Source of the DNA: Methylococcaceae bacterium NSP1-1
GTDB lineage: Bacteria > Pseudomonadota > Gammaproteobacteria > Methylococcales > Methylomonadaceae
Assembly: GCA_002256465.1 (NCBI GenBank)
Contig: NQJG01000154.1
Coordinates: 1-5,135, forward strand
Length of the DNA: 5,135 bases
Direction of reading: 5' to 3'
Shown here: in pieces, positions 1 through 5,135 of the stretch
How positions within the stretch are numbered: the stretch's first letter is position 1
Layout: the number at the start of each line of letters is the position of its first letter
Notes under the pieces: model-generated
Told to the model about the DNA's origin: nothing
Database searches by the model: none
Seen by the model: the letters and a program-made list of their open reading frames with translations, nothing else
Position numbers and translations under genes: made by a program

Positions 1-396
1 GGCCAGTTCCGGAAAGTTGTATTGCAGCATGGTGCTTAATTGTGAGCGCGACCAGAGGCCTAGATCTTGCCATAAATGATCGCTACCCAGACAACCAGCT
101 ACGATAATGGCAATCATCCAGTCCATTTCCTGGGTATCAGACCTAGCGTATTGTTTTAGCAGGTTAACCAGATCTTCTTTTTCCAGCATACGGCTAAAGT
201 CCAGTTGGCTACCTGAAACCGCTTGCTCTGGAAGACTACAACCCTGAAAAAAAGTGTCTTTCAATCGTTTAAACTGATCAGACTCCAACCCCAGATAGTC
301 GGGCAAAACGCCTTGCCCGGCACACCAACTGGCTACCATACAGGCCAACCATTCATGATTCGGCGACATTATGGACGTTTGGAGTGCCATGGACAT
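1..396 (-). CDS. nifQ: NifQ, molybdenum donor for FeMo-co synthesis (partial, C-terminus beyond window)
   Basis: The reading frame is open from the ATG at 396 to the window edge, giving the first 132 residues. NifQ is known as an Fe-S protein that carries molybdenum to the NifEN/NifH machinery for FeMo-cofactor synthesis. Recognition rests on the block GCLGSDHLWQDLGL at residues 101-114, followed by a Leu-rich segment ending NFPELA, which is characteristic of NifQ just before its metal-binding part. The C-terminal Cys motif that binds the cluster lies outside the window and cannot be checked. The start is uncertain: in-frame ATGs lie at 396, 390 and 369, and none has a clear Shine-Dalgarno. 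I chose 396 because it begins two bases after the TAA of the upstream FeSII-like gene, which fits translational coupling; conserved sequence begins only near residue 14. It is the last operon gene visible. Confidence 0.9.
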   Translation of the reverse strand, partial: MSMALQTSIMSPNHEWLACMVASWCAGQGVLPDYLGLESDQFKRLKDTFFQGCSLPEQAVSGSQLDFSRMLEKEDLVNLLKQYARSDTQEMDWMIAIIVAGCLGSDHLWQDLGLWSRSQLSTMLQYNFPELA

Positions 397-398
397 GA

Positions 399-749
399 TT
401 AATATTCGACCAGAATATCTTCATCTCTGACGATCATCTGGCAAGCCAAACGCCAGGGAGAAGGCAGATCATCAACAATCATTTGTTCCATTTCTTCTTT
501 ACTGATTTTGCCGCTGACTCGCAAGACCTCTTTTTCTTTTTCTGTTAAAGGGCCGCCCATGCGCTGGTGCTTGTTATCAACGCTACTGACTTTCACCAGA
601 CAGGTGCCGCATTCTCCATCCTGGCATTCATAATTGATCGGTATTTTGTTTTCCCGCGCCAGTTTCAATAGTGATTCCGTATGACTGCCTGCTACTGCAT
701 AGACGGTTTTATCCCGGTATTCGGGATTTGAAAAAGTAACTAATGCCAT
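399..749 (-). CDS. [2Fe-2S] ferredoxin, Shethna protein II (FeSII) homologue, nitrogenase protection
   Basis: A 116-residue plant-type [2Fe-2S] ferredoxin. Cluster ligands are visible as C42-x4-C47-x2-C50 and C103 (ECQDGECGTC, then RLACQ). The 53-residue gap between the third and fourth Cys is much longer than in ordinary plant-type ferredoxins. It holds a charged Lys/Glu-rich insert (LTEKEKEVL, then GKISKEEME) followed by DLPSPWRLACQ and a DEDILVEY ending. This layout matches, from memory, Azotobacter vinelandii FeSII, which when oxidised binds the MoFe and Fe proteins in an inactive, oxygen-stable complex (conformational protection). A protective role here is therefore inferred by homology. 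The ATG at 749 has AAGGAG five bases upstream. It lies 20 bp after the 95-aa ferredoxin gene and two bases before nifQ. The alternative, a generic electron-transfer ferredoxin, is less likely because of the insert and the C-terminus. Confidence 0.88.
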   Translation of the reverse strand: MALVTFSNPEYRDKTVYAVAGSHTESLLKLARENKIPINYECQDGECGTCLVKVSSVDNKHQRMGGPLTEKEKEVLRVSGKISKEEMEQMIVDDLPSPWRLACQMIVRDEDILVEY

Positions 750-769
750 GATTTACTCCTTATGTGTTT

Positions 770-1075
<306 letters not shown>

Positions 1076-1086
1076 TTAAAAAAATA

Positions 1087-2367
1087 TTAAGCAAGATCGG
1101 CCATATCAATCACTTTGGATTGCCTTAAGCCCATTAGATCCTTGGCCATTTCTTGCCCGAATTCTCGACAGATATGGATTTCTTCATCGGTCGGAATTAA
1201 CTTGATACGTATCCCCGGAATAGGAACACGCAACTTGAGTCCGCGTAACCGATCCTCAACCATTTTTACCGCTTCACCGGTCCAGCCATAAGAACCGAAT
1301 ACGCCCCCCAATTTTGACTTGAGATTGATGACTACCAGGGAGGACAACAAATCCCATACCGGTTTAACAGCGTCACCATTGATGGTTGGCGTTCCAAAAA
1401 TCAGGCCATCCGCACCTTCAATCAAATCGACGAAGGGGGTGATTTCGCTCCCTTCCAGGTCATATAAAGAGACACGGACATGCTCAACAGTCATTGCGCC
1501 CTCATATATGGCTTCAGCCATGCGCCGGGTATTACCGTAGGAACTGATATAAAAGATCAGCAAGGTTTTTTCGCCGCTACTGATTTCGCTTTGCAAGGCA
1601 GAACGTGATAATTCGTTATAACGCTGCACATATCGTTGCGGTTTATCACGTAACAGAGGGCCATGCGCGGGCAGAATAGTATTCAACGGTAAAGGCTCAA
1701 TCAGAGCCAATGCCCGATTTACATAGTCTTTAAATGGCCGCATGATGTGAGCATAGTAATATTCAAATGAAAAGCGAAAGTCCCCGACTTCATCGTTAAA
1801 TAAACGCACATCACAAAAATGGCAGCCAAACACATCTCCGGAAAATAATGTTTTTTCTTCCACCAGATAGGTGCATTGCGTATCCGGCCAATGCAAATAG
1901 GGAGTATGAAAAAACTCTAATGTACGATCGCCCAACGATACCTTGTCACCCGTGATGACCGGTGTAAAAGCAAACTCATCCTGTTTTAGCAAGGCCTTGA
2001 GCATGGATTGCGCTTTCTGGGAAATATACACATGGGCTTGTGGCGCCCGGCGCATCAGTTCAGGTAAAGCGCCGGTATGATCCGGTTCCAGATGATTCAG
2101 GACTATGACTTTAATTTCGTCATAACGCGCTACCGATTCCAGACGGGCAAAAAAATCCTTGGAAAAGTTTTCTTTTACCGTATCAATAACCGCAACGCCC
2201 TCGCTGCCTCTGACCACATAGGCATTGTAAGAAGTGCCATTGGCGGTTTTTAAGATGATGTCAAAGTTGCGTAAATTGGGATCAAGAGCACCTATCCAGT
2301 GTACCCTGGGTGATAACGCAACGGCTTGGGGTATGCCATCAACCGTTAATACCGGCAGCTTACTCAT
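1087..2367 (-). CDS. fprA: Flavodiiron protein (FprA/ROO-type oxygen or NO reductase)
   Basis: A 426-residue two-domain flavodiiron protein: an N-terminal metallo-beta-lactamase-like domain (about residues 20-250) and a C-terminal flavodoxin domain (about 265-415). All expected diiron ligands are present: H92-x-E94-x-D96-H97 (NHLEPDHTG), H159 (LHWPDT), D178 (SGDVFG) and H235 (PAHGP). The FMN phosphate loop is SSYGNTR at 275-281, followed by GTPTINGD and FGSYGWTGEA. The family reduces O2 to water or NO to N2O in the cytoplasm using FMN and a redox partner; no extra rubredoxin or flavin-reductase domain is fused here. Within a nif operon, oxygen removal is the natural inference, and an FprA linked to nif genes is known in Rhodobacter capsulatus. 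An upstream in-frame TTG at 2388 would add seven residues, but I prefer the ATG at 2367, which overlaps the nifO stop (ATGAGTAA) and suggests coupled translation. The choice between O2 and NO as substrate is open. Confidence 0.92.
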   Translation of the reverse strand: MSKLPVLTVDGIPQAVALSPRVHWIGALDPNLRNFDIILKTANGTSYNAYVVRGSEGVAVIDTVKENFSKDFFARLESVARYDEIKVIVLNHLEPDHTGALPELMRRAPQAHVYISQKAQSMLKALLKQDEFAFTPVITGDKVSLGDRTLEFFHTPYLHWPDTQCTYLVEEKTLFSGDVFGCHFCDVRLFNDEVGDFRFSFEYYYAHIMRPFKDYVNRALALIEPLPLNTILPAHGPLLRDKPQRYVQRYNELSRSALQSEISSGEKTLLIFYISSYGNTRRMAEAIYEGAMTVEHVRVSLYDLEGSEITPFVDLIEGADGLIFGTPTINGDAVKPVWDLLSSLVVINLKSKLGGVFGSYGWTGEAVKMVEDRLRGLKLRVPIPGIRIKLIPTDEEIHICREFGQEMAKDLMGLRQSKVIDMADLA

Positions 2368-2782
2368 GACCGCAATTTGCTTGTGCAAGTGTCCGAGGGC
2401 AGCTTTCCATATCCGAAGTTTCCACGATTTTTTCTAAGCCTATCCAGTTGTTCACCGTTTGCTGATCGAATCCTGCCATCAAGTTGTTGCCCACTTGCAT
2501 TAAGGGGCGGCGTATTAACAACGGATTTTCCAGCATCAGCGCCAGCGCTTCCTGTTCGGTCAGTTTATCGGGTTCAATCTCGCCGTGTTTGATCGCCGGT
2601 GCACTGTAATTGAACCAATCCCGCACCGGCAATGCACCGAAAAAAGCGCGCAAGCGTTCAGGCGGCCAGGATTCAGTTAATAAATTTCTTTCCACAACCT
2701 GATGCCCCGCCGCTGTTAACAGTTTCTTTTGCCGGCTATTGTTAATACAACCGGGTTTTTCGTAGAAAGTGACAGTGGCCAT
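2360..2782 (-). CDS. nifO: NifO, ArsC/thioredoxin-fold nitrogenase-associated protein
   Basis: A 140-residue protein of the ArsC/Spx-like thioredoxin-fold family known as nitrogenase-associated protein or NifO. Visible markers are the N-terminal FYEKPGCINNSRQK with C12 as the single N-terminal Cys, and LLIRRPLMQ with R91-R92-P93, the ArsC-type signature. A Cys-containing tail (ESCPRTL, then ANCGHE) follows the fold. In Azotobacter vinelandii nifO follows nifB and fdxN, the same order as here, and has been linked to molybdenum partition between nitrogenase and nitrate reductase; its biochemical reaction is not established. The ATG at 2782 has AAGGA with a spacer of about eight bases. Its last eight bases overlap the start of the flavodiiron gene. 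Arsenate reductase activity is unlikely given the nif setting and the close NifO resemblance. Confidence 0.9.
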   Translation of the reverse strand: MATVTFYEKPGCINNSRQKKLLTAAGHQVVERNLLTESWPPERLRAFFGALPVRDWFNYSAPAIKHGEIEPDKLTEQEALALMLENPLLIRRPLMQVGNNLMAGFDQQTVNNWIGLEKIVETSDMESCPRTLAQANCGHE

Positions 2783-2820
2783 CAGATATGTCCTTGGTTT
2801 TACTTTGTCAGGTTAGTAAG

Positions 2821-2992
2821 CAAGATCGTCATACCCGCCGGGAAGCGGGTATCCAGTGCCATGGATGGCGAGCTTAAATACTTCCATGTAGCCTGGATTC
2901 CGGCACAAATCTGTCTGGAACAGATTTGCATTAACCAGAAGGGCGTCAGGCAGGATAGCCTGACGTGAATCCCTGCCGGAATGACAATCTTG
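2821..2992. repeat. MITE-like palindromic element with imperfect 23-bp terminal inverted repeats
   Basis: The ends at 2821-2843 and 2970-2992 are inverted copies with four mismatches by eye (CAAGATCGTCATACCC... against CAAGATTGTCATTCCG...). Inside are three perfect short inverted repeats: ATACCCGC/GCGGGTAT at 2831-2838 and 2845-2852; CAAATCTGT/ACAGATTTG at 2906-2914 and 2920-2928; CGTCAGGC/GCCTGACG at 2944-2951 and 2958-2965. The sequence resembles the widespread GTCATTCCGGC / CTGGATACCCGC intergenic repeats of proteobacteria. It fills most of the 248-bp spacer between fdxN and nifO and codes for nothing convincing; no clear target-site duplication was found. The remaining flanks hold only the nifO ribosome binding site. 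Confidence 0.65.
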
Positions 2993-3030
2993 TAGAAAAT
3001 TGATCATGTAATCCAACAAAGTAGAGTTAA

Positions 3031-3309
3031 TTAATGAGACTGGAGCTCAGCCATGGCTTCTGCCATTTTTTCCAGTGGAATTCCGGTTAAAGAGCCGGGC
3101 GGATTAATAGCCTCGCCCAATGAATTCAAAATAGCACCTTCAATCGGGCAGATGCTGGCGCATTGAAAAACAGGGAAGTCACCTTCACATTCGGTGCATT
3201 TTTTAGGATCCACCAAAAAATGCGGTTTGGCCTCATAAATGGCTTTACTCGGACAAACCGGCTCACAGGCAAAACAATTAACACAAGACTCAATAATTTT
3301 TACTGCCAT
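3031..3309 (-). CDS. fdxN: FdxN, 2[4Fe-4S] ferredoxin for NifB-co synthesis
   Basis: A 92-residue bacterial-type ferredoxin with two cluster motifs: C9-x2-C12-x2-C15-x3-C19-P and C38-x2-C41-x8-C50-x3-C54-P. The eight-residue spacing in the second motif (CTECEGDFPVFQC), and the tail with INPPGSLTGIP, are typical of nif-linked FdxN next to nifB. In Azotobacter vinelandii FdxN is known to support NifB activity in NifB-co formation, probably as electron donor or cluster carrier. Residues after about 60 are a C-terminal extension without Cys. The ATG at 3309 has AGGAG at 3316-3320, six bases upstream. The gene is set off from its operon neighbours by two repeat-containing spacers: a perfect 31-bp inverted repeat upstream, ending five bases from the Shine-Dalgarno, and a MITE-like element downstream. 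All eight cluster Cys are present and the frame is intact. Confidence 0.93.
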   Translation of the reverse strand: MAVKIIESCVNCFACEPVCPSKAIYEAKPHFLVDPKKCTECEGDFPVFQCASICPIEGAILNSLGEAINPPGSLTGIPLEKMAEAMAELQSH

Positions 3310-3325
3310 AACAGACTCCTGAACC

Positions 3326-3402
3326 GTAGGTTGGGTTAGCGATAGCGTAACCCAACGGGGTGGCCTCGATTGTTGGGTTACGCTATCGCTAACCCAACCT
3401 AC
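3326..3402. repeat. Perfect 31-bp inverted repeat (REP-like hairpin) between the nifB region and fdxN
   Basis: Arms 3326-3356 and 3372-3402 are exact reverse complements over 31 bases, with a 15-base loop (3357-3371). Each arm is itself partly palindromic, with GTTGGGTTA and TAACCCAAC around a nine-base centre, so either one long hairpin or two short ones could form. The sequence belongs to the TTGGGTTA...TAACCCAA type of intergenic repeats found in many bacterial genomes, an assignment from memory. On the minus-strand transcript it is not followed by a U-run, so it is not a standard intrinsic terminator. Confidence 0.9.
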
Positions 3403-3413
3403 ACAACTGCTTT

Positions 3414-3758
3414 TTATGCAGTCGCCCTAACCGCTTCGGGCTTTGCATCCAGCTTGCCCGCTGCCGCCATTTCTTTATAAACCGCCATGACCGCTTCTTC
3501 AATAGGCTCCATTGCATGTTCACCGTTTGGCGCGATACCCGCTGCTTCCAGCATTTCCCAGGGTTCATAACCGACCTTGGAACACAAAACCGCTTCACAA
3601 CCTGCCAAAGCACGGATAGTCACCTGCAAAGTGCTTTCACCGTCGCCGCAAGTACTGTCGCCTCCGCAATATTGATCGGCTTTGCGATGACTGATAAAAC
3701 GCACACCGTCCGGCGAGGCCTCATAAATCAGAAACTCCTTTGCATGACCAAAGTGCAT
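3414..3758 (-). CDS. NifX-like C-terminal domain of NifB, detached in a separate overlapping ORF
   Basis: A 114-residue ORF matching the C-terminal NifX/NafY-type cofactor-binding domain that is normally fused to the radical-SAM part of proteobacterial Nif[15 protein letters not shown] at residues 2-15, [14 protein letters not shown] around 25-38, [15 protein letters not shown] at 53-67, and the [17 protein letters not shown] block near 78-94. It lies +1 relative to the nifB frame and overlaps the nifB end by 38 bp. The frame just before the Met encodes GVIN, which continues the family sequence, but the usual preceding strand (of the VAVAT type) is missing, so a bare 114-aa protein lacks the first beta strand. 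The ATG at 3758 has GGGAG eight bases upstream, so independent translation is possible. It may be a working stand-alone domain, a decaying remnant, or the product of a sequence error; the family match is firm, the status is not. Confidence 0.8.
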   Translation of the reverse strand: MHFGHAKEFLIYEASPDGVRFISHRKADQYCGGDSTCGDGESTLQVTIRALAGCEAVLCSKVGYEPWEMLEAAGIAPNGEHAMEPIEEAVMAVYKEMAAAGKLDAKPEAVRATA

Positions 3759-4848
3759 GTTGATTACTCCCTGTATGTTGCTGCGCCTTTTCGGCTTTTT
3801 CCAGACGTTTACTGTCCATTTCAGCCTGTATGGCTTGATGAATCACCTTGCGTTTTTCCATCGCTGCCTGATAATCAATTTCCATATCCTCAATCTTGTC
3901 CAGCGTAAATTCATCACCGCGATCTTCACCCAGCATGCCCACGGCATCGGCTCGGCATTGGCGGCAATGGCGCATCATGTTCATATCGCCGGAACAGCTA
4001 TCTTGCAGGTCTTGCAGTTCATCGGGCGTAGGCCCGCGTTGCCCCATCACGCCATAGAAAGTCCCATGTTCAGCTTCGGCAATCAGCGGCATCACGTTGT
4101 GCAAAAAAGCACCTTTGGATTTAACGACTTTACTGACTTCCGCCAAATGCTGATCATTAACACCGGGAATCATCACTGAATTGACCTTGACCAAAATGCC
4201 CTTGGCAATCAGCATTTCCAGACCTTTCTGTTGTTGTTCGATCAGGATTTTTGCGCCTTTTACACCTTTAATGCGCCGATTTTTCCAGAAAATCCACGGA
4301 TAAATTTTCGCGCCTATTTCAGGATCAACCGTATTAATGGTGATAGTGACATGATCGATATTGTGCTTGGACAACTCTTCTACCGCATCGGGCAATGCCA
4401 GGCCGTTCGTTGATACGCACAATTTAATATCGGGAGCTTCCTGGCTTAAACGCCTGAAGGTTTCAAACGTACGCTCGGGATTCGCTAACGGATCACCAGG
4501 ACCGGCAATGCCTAATACGGTCATTTGCGGAATATTGGCCGCCACCGCCATGGTCTTTTTAACCGCCTGATCTGGCGTCAACAATTCTGAAACCACACCG
4601 GGGCGTGATTCATTGGCGCAATCGTATTTGCGGTTACAGTAATGGCACTGGATGTTACAGGCCGGCGCAACTGCGACATGCATACGGGCAAAGTAATGAT
4701 GAGCATCTTCTGAATAACACGGATGATTCTGTACCTTTTCCCGGATAGAATCAGGCAATGTATCCATTTGATTTTCGGTAGTGCCGCAAGAACTGGCTGA
4801 GCAGCCGCCTTTTGCTGCGGGTGCATCGTTTAATACTGGCAATTGCAT
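3721..4848 (-). CDS. nifB: NifB, radical-SAM NifB-co synthase (lacks in-frame NifX-like domain)
   Basis: NifB builds NifB-co, the carbide-containing iron-sulfur precursor of nitrogenase cofactors. The 375 residues contain the N-terminal GGCSASSCG segment, HPC44, the radical-SAM motif C64-NIQ-C68-HY-C71, C77, AGPGDP at 115-120, and HCRQC with C295 and C298, so the catalytic and cluster-binding part is complete. The coding match ends near residue 357 (AEKAQQ). The last 18 residues are out-of-frame sequence, and the usual C-terminal NifX-like domain continues in another frame (3414-3758). Fused relatives are about 500 residues. NifB forms without that domain occur naturally and can be active, so function is plausible. 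I start at the ATG at 4848, with GAGGT eight bases upstream and MQLPVL aligning with family N-termini. A GTG at 4908 would add 20 residues but would lie upstream of the predicted transcription start. It is the first gene behind the NifA/sigma-54 promoter. Confidence 0.94.
   Translation of the reverse strand: MQLPVLNDAPAAKGGCSASSCGTTENQMDTLPDSIREKVQNHPCYSEDAHHYFARMHVAVAPACNIQCHYCNRKYDCANESRPGVVSELLTPDQAVKKTMAVAANIPQMTVLGIAGPGDPLANPERTFETFRRLSQEAPDIKLCVSTNGLALPDAVEELSKHNIDHVTITINTVDPEIGAKIYPWIFWKNRRIKGVKGAKILIEQQQKGLEMLIAKGILVKVNSVMIPGVNDQHLAEVSKVVKSKGAFLHNVMPLIAEAEHGTFYGVMGQRGPTPDELQDLQDSCSGDMNMMRHCRQCRADAVGMLGEDRGDEFTLDKIEDMEIDYQAAMEKRKVIHQAIQAEMDSKRLEKAEKAQQHTGSNQHALWSCKGVSDL
3767..3771 (-). 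promoter_or_regulatory. Shine-Dalgarno-like GGGAG for the detached NifX-like ORF
   Basis: GGGAG lies eight bases before the ATG at 3758, inside the 3' end of nifB. It overlaps the bases that encode the conserved GGVIN-like stretch in the other frame, so it may be a by-product of coding sequence rather than a selected site. It supports possible re-initiation on the nifB transcript. Confidence 0.45.
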
Positions 4849-4855
4849 CGGATTG

Positions 4856-4860
4856 ACCTC
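4856..4860 (-). promoter_or_regulatory. Ribosome binding site deciding the nifB start (GAGGT)
   Basis: GAGGT is separated by seven bases from the ATG at 4848. It supports this start over the upstream GTG at 4908, which falls before the predicted sigma-54 transcription start. Confidence 0.75.
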
Positions 4861-4885
4861 GTAAGTTACATTTACTAAAACTAAA

Positions 4886-4901
4886 AGCACAGGCCATGCC
4901 A
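4886..4901 (-). promoter_or_regulatory. Sigma-54 (RpoN) -24/-12 promoter of the nifB operon
   Basis: Reading on the minus strand, TGGCATGGCCTGTGCT matches the consensus TGGCAC-N5-TTGCW closely, with the essential GG and GC dinucleotides separated by exactly ten bases. Transcription would start near 4875, leaving a leader of about 27 bases before the nifB ATG. Position, fit and upstream activator sites agree with NifA control. Confidence 0.88.
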
Positions 4902-4919
4902 ACACCACTATTTTATTTT

Positions 4920-4932
4920 TATGTTATTGATT
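4920..4932 (-). promoter_or_regulatory. Possible IHF site between activator sites and promoter
   Basis: On the minus strand AATCAATAACATA fits the IHF consensus WATCAANNNNTTR except at one position. It lies in an A/T-rich stretch between the NifA sites and the -24 element, where IHF typically bends DNA in nif promoters. The match is short and could be chance in A/T-rich DNA. Confidence 0.35.
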
Positions 4933-4965
4933 TAACGGTTTGTTATTTTTTTGGGTTGAGTAGAT

Positions 4966-4981
4966 TGTCGTAAACACAACA
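4966..4981. promoter_or_regulatory. NifA upstream activator sequence (proximal)
   Basis: TGT-N10-ACA is perfect here (TGTCGTAAACACAACA). Its centre is about 99 bp upstream of the predicted transcription start, the usual distance for NifA activation of a sigma-54 promoter. Confidence 0.82.
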
Positions 4982-4998
4982 GTCATGATTTAGGGTTT

Positions 4999-5014
4999 TG
5001 TTATTAACAGCACA
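4999..5014. promoter_or_regulatory. NifA upstream activator sequence (distal)
   Basis: A second perfect TGT-N10-ACA (TGTTATTAACAGCACA). Its centre is 33 bp, close to three helical turns, from the proximal site, so both would lie on the same face of the DNA. This favours cooperative NifA binding. Confidence 0.8.
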
Positions 5015-5030
5015 AGATTTTCTGGTTTTT

Positions 5031-5046
5031 TGTTAATCTTTAGAGA
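5031..5046. promoter_or_regulatory. Degenerate third NifA-like site (TGT-N10-AGA)
   Basis: TGT-N10-AGA differs from the NifA consensus at one base and lies 32 bp beyond the distal site, keeping almost the same phase. One mismatch in a six-base consensus is weak evidence alone; the spacing is the reason to list it. Confidence 0.3.
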
Positions 5047-5055
5047 TTTTCTCTA
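5041..5055. repeat. Short palindrome in the far upstream region
   Basis: TAGAGA-TTT-TCTCTA is a perfect six-base inverted repeat, and TTGTA-AAC-TACAA follows at 5073-5085. Both lie upstream of the NifA sites in a stretch (5047-5135) with no gene on either strand. Their role is unknown; either could bind a dimeric regulator or be chance. Confidence 0.4.
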
Positions 5056-5135
5056 GTCGGTAGATGGATTAGTTGTAAACTACAAATGGATAAACTAAAG
5101 GCAGGCATGAATAAATAATAAAAAAGCCAAATGGT

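Noticed and set aside
2845..2866. TGGCACTGGATACCCGC as a second sigma-54 promoter before nifO (minus strand)
   Set aside because: The GG and GC are twelve bases apart instead of ten, the -12 element is poor, and the sequence is part of the repeat element.
2813..3019. A 68-codon minus-strand ORF between nifO and fdxN
   Set aside because: It is read through the MITE-like element, has no usable ribosome binding site or known domain, and its peptide (CHSGRDSRQ type) is the usual translation of such repeats.
3389..3613. A minus-strand ORF in another frame of the NifX-like gene
   Set aside because: It overlaps a recognisable family domain in the correct frame and runs into the hairpin repeat; its peptide shows no family features.
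3767..3800. Programmed -1 frameshifting at the A-run (GGAAAAAGCC) near the nifB end
   Set aside because: Reaching the NifX-like frame needs a +1 (or -2) shift, not -1, and a shift would still not supply the missing beta strand. No convincing slippery site with a downstream structure was seen.
3516..4570. Several plus-strand ORFs opposite nifB and the NifX-like ORF
   Set aside because: They are antisense shadows of strongly conserved minus-strand genes, with no recognisable domains and no supporting ribosome binding sites that I could see.
4849..4908. A 20-residue N-terminal extension of NifB from a GTG at 4908
   Set aside because: It would include the -24/-12 promoter and lies upstream of the predicted transcription start; the ATG at 4848 has a good ribosome binding site and fits the family N-terminus.
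5107..5118. A plus-strand ATG at 5107 as start of a divergent gene
   Set aside because: It meets a TAA stop after three codons.

Overview
The window is one minus-strand nitrogen-fixation operon from a Gram-negative diazotroph with moderate GC. The closest family resemblance I recognise is to Azotobacter-type nif genes. The gene content, and a palindromic repeat family I associate with such genomes, make a gammaproteobacterial methanotroph (Methylococcales) my best guess; that placement is inference from memory, not a search result.

Layout in the direction of transcription (high to low coordinates): a regulatory region (about 4849-5135) with a sigma-54 -24/-12 promoter and two perfect NifA upstream activator sequences; nifB (3721-4848), whose usual C-terminal NifX-like domain is out of frame and sits in a separate overlapping ORF (3414-3758); a perfect 31-bp inverted repeat (3326-3402); fdxN, a 2[4Fe-4S] ferredoxin (3031-3309); a roughly 172-bp MITE-like element with terminal inverted repeats (2821-2992); nifO (2360-2782); a flavodiiron protein of the FprA type (1087-2367); a 95-aa plant-type [2Fe-2S] ferredoxin (770-1057); a 116-aa homologue of the Shethna protein FeSII (399-749); and the first 132 codons of nifQ, cut by the window edge (1-396).

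The genes combine two jobs. NifB, FdxN and NifQ belong to FeMo-cofactor synthesis: NifB makes NifB-co, FdxN supplies electrons or clusters to it, and NifQ delivers molybdenum. The flavodiiron protein and the FeSII homologue are the kinds of proteins that remove oxygen or shield nitrogenase from it, and the small ferredoxin between them is a possible electron donor. All genes point the same way with short gaps or overlaps, except for the two repeat-bearing spacers on either side of fdxN, so one NifA/sigma-54 transcript from the nifB promoter is likely.

Most notable points: the split nifB with apparent loss of the first strand of its C-terminal domain, the oxygen-protection genes inside a cofactor-assembly operon, the helically phased activator sites, and the two repeat elements inserted around fdxN.
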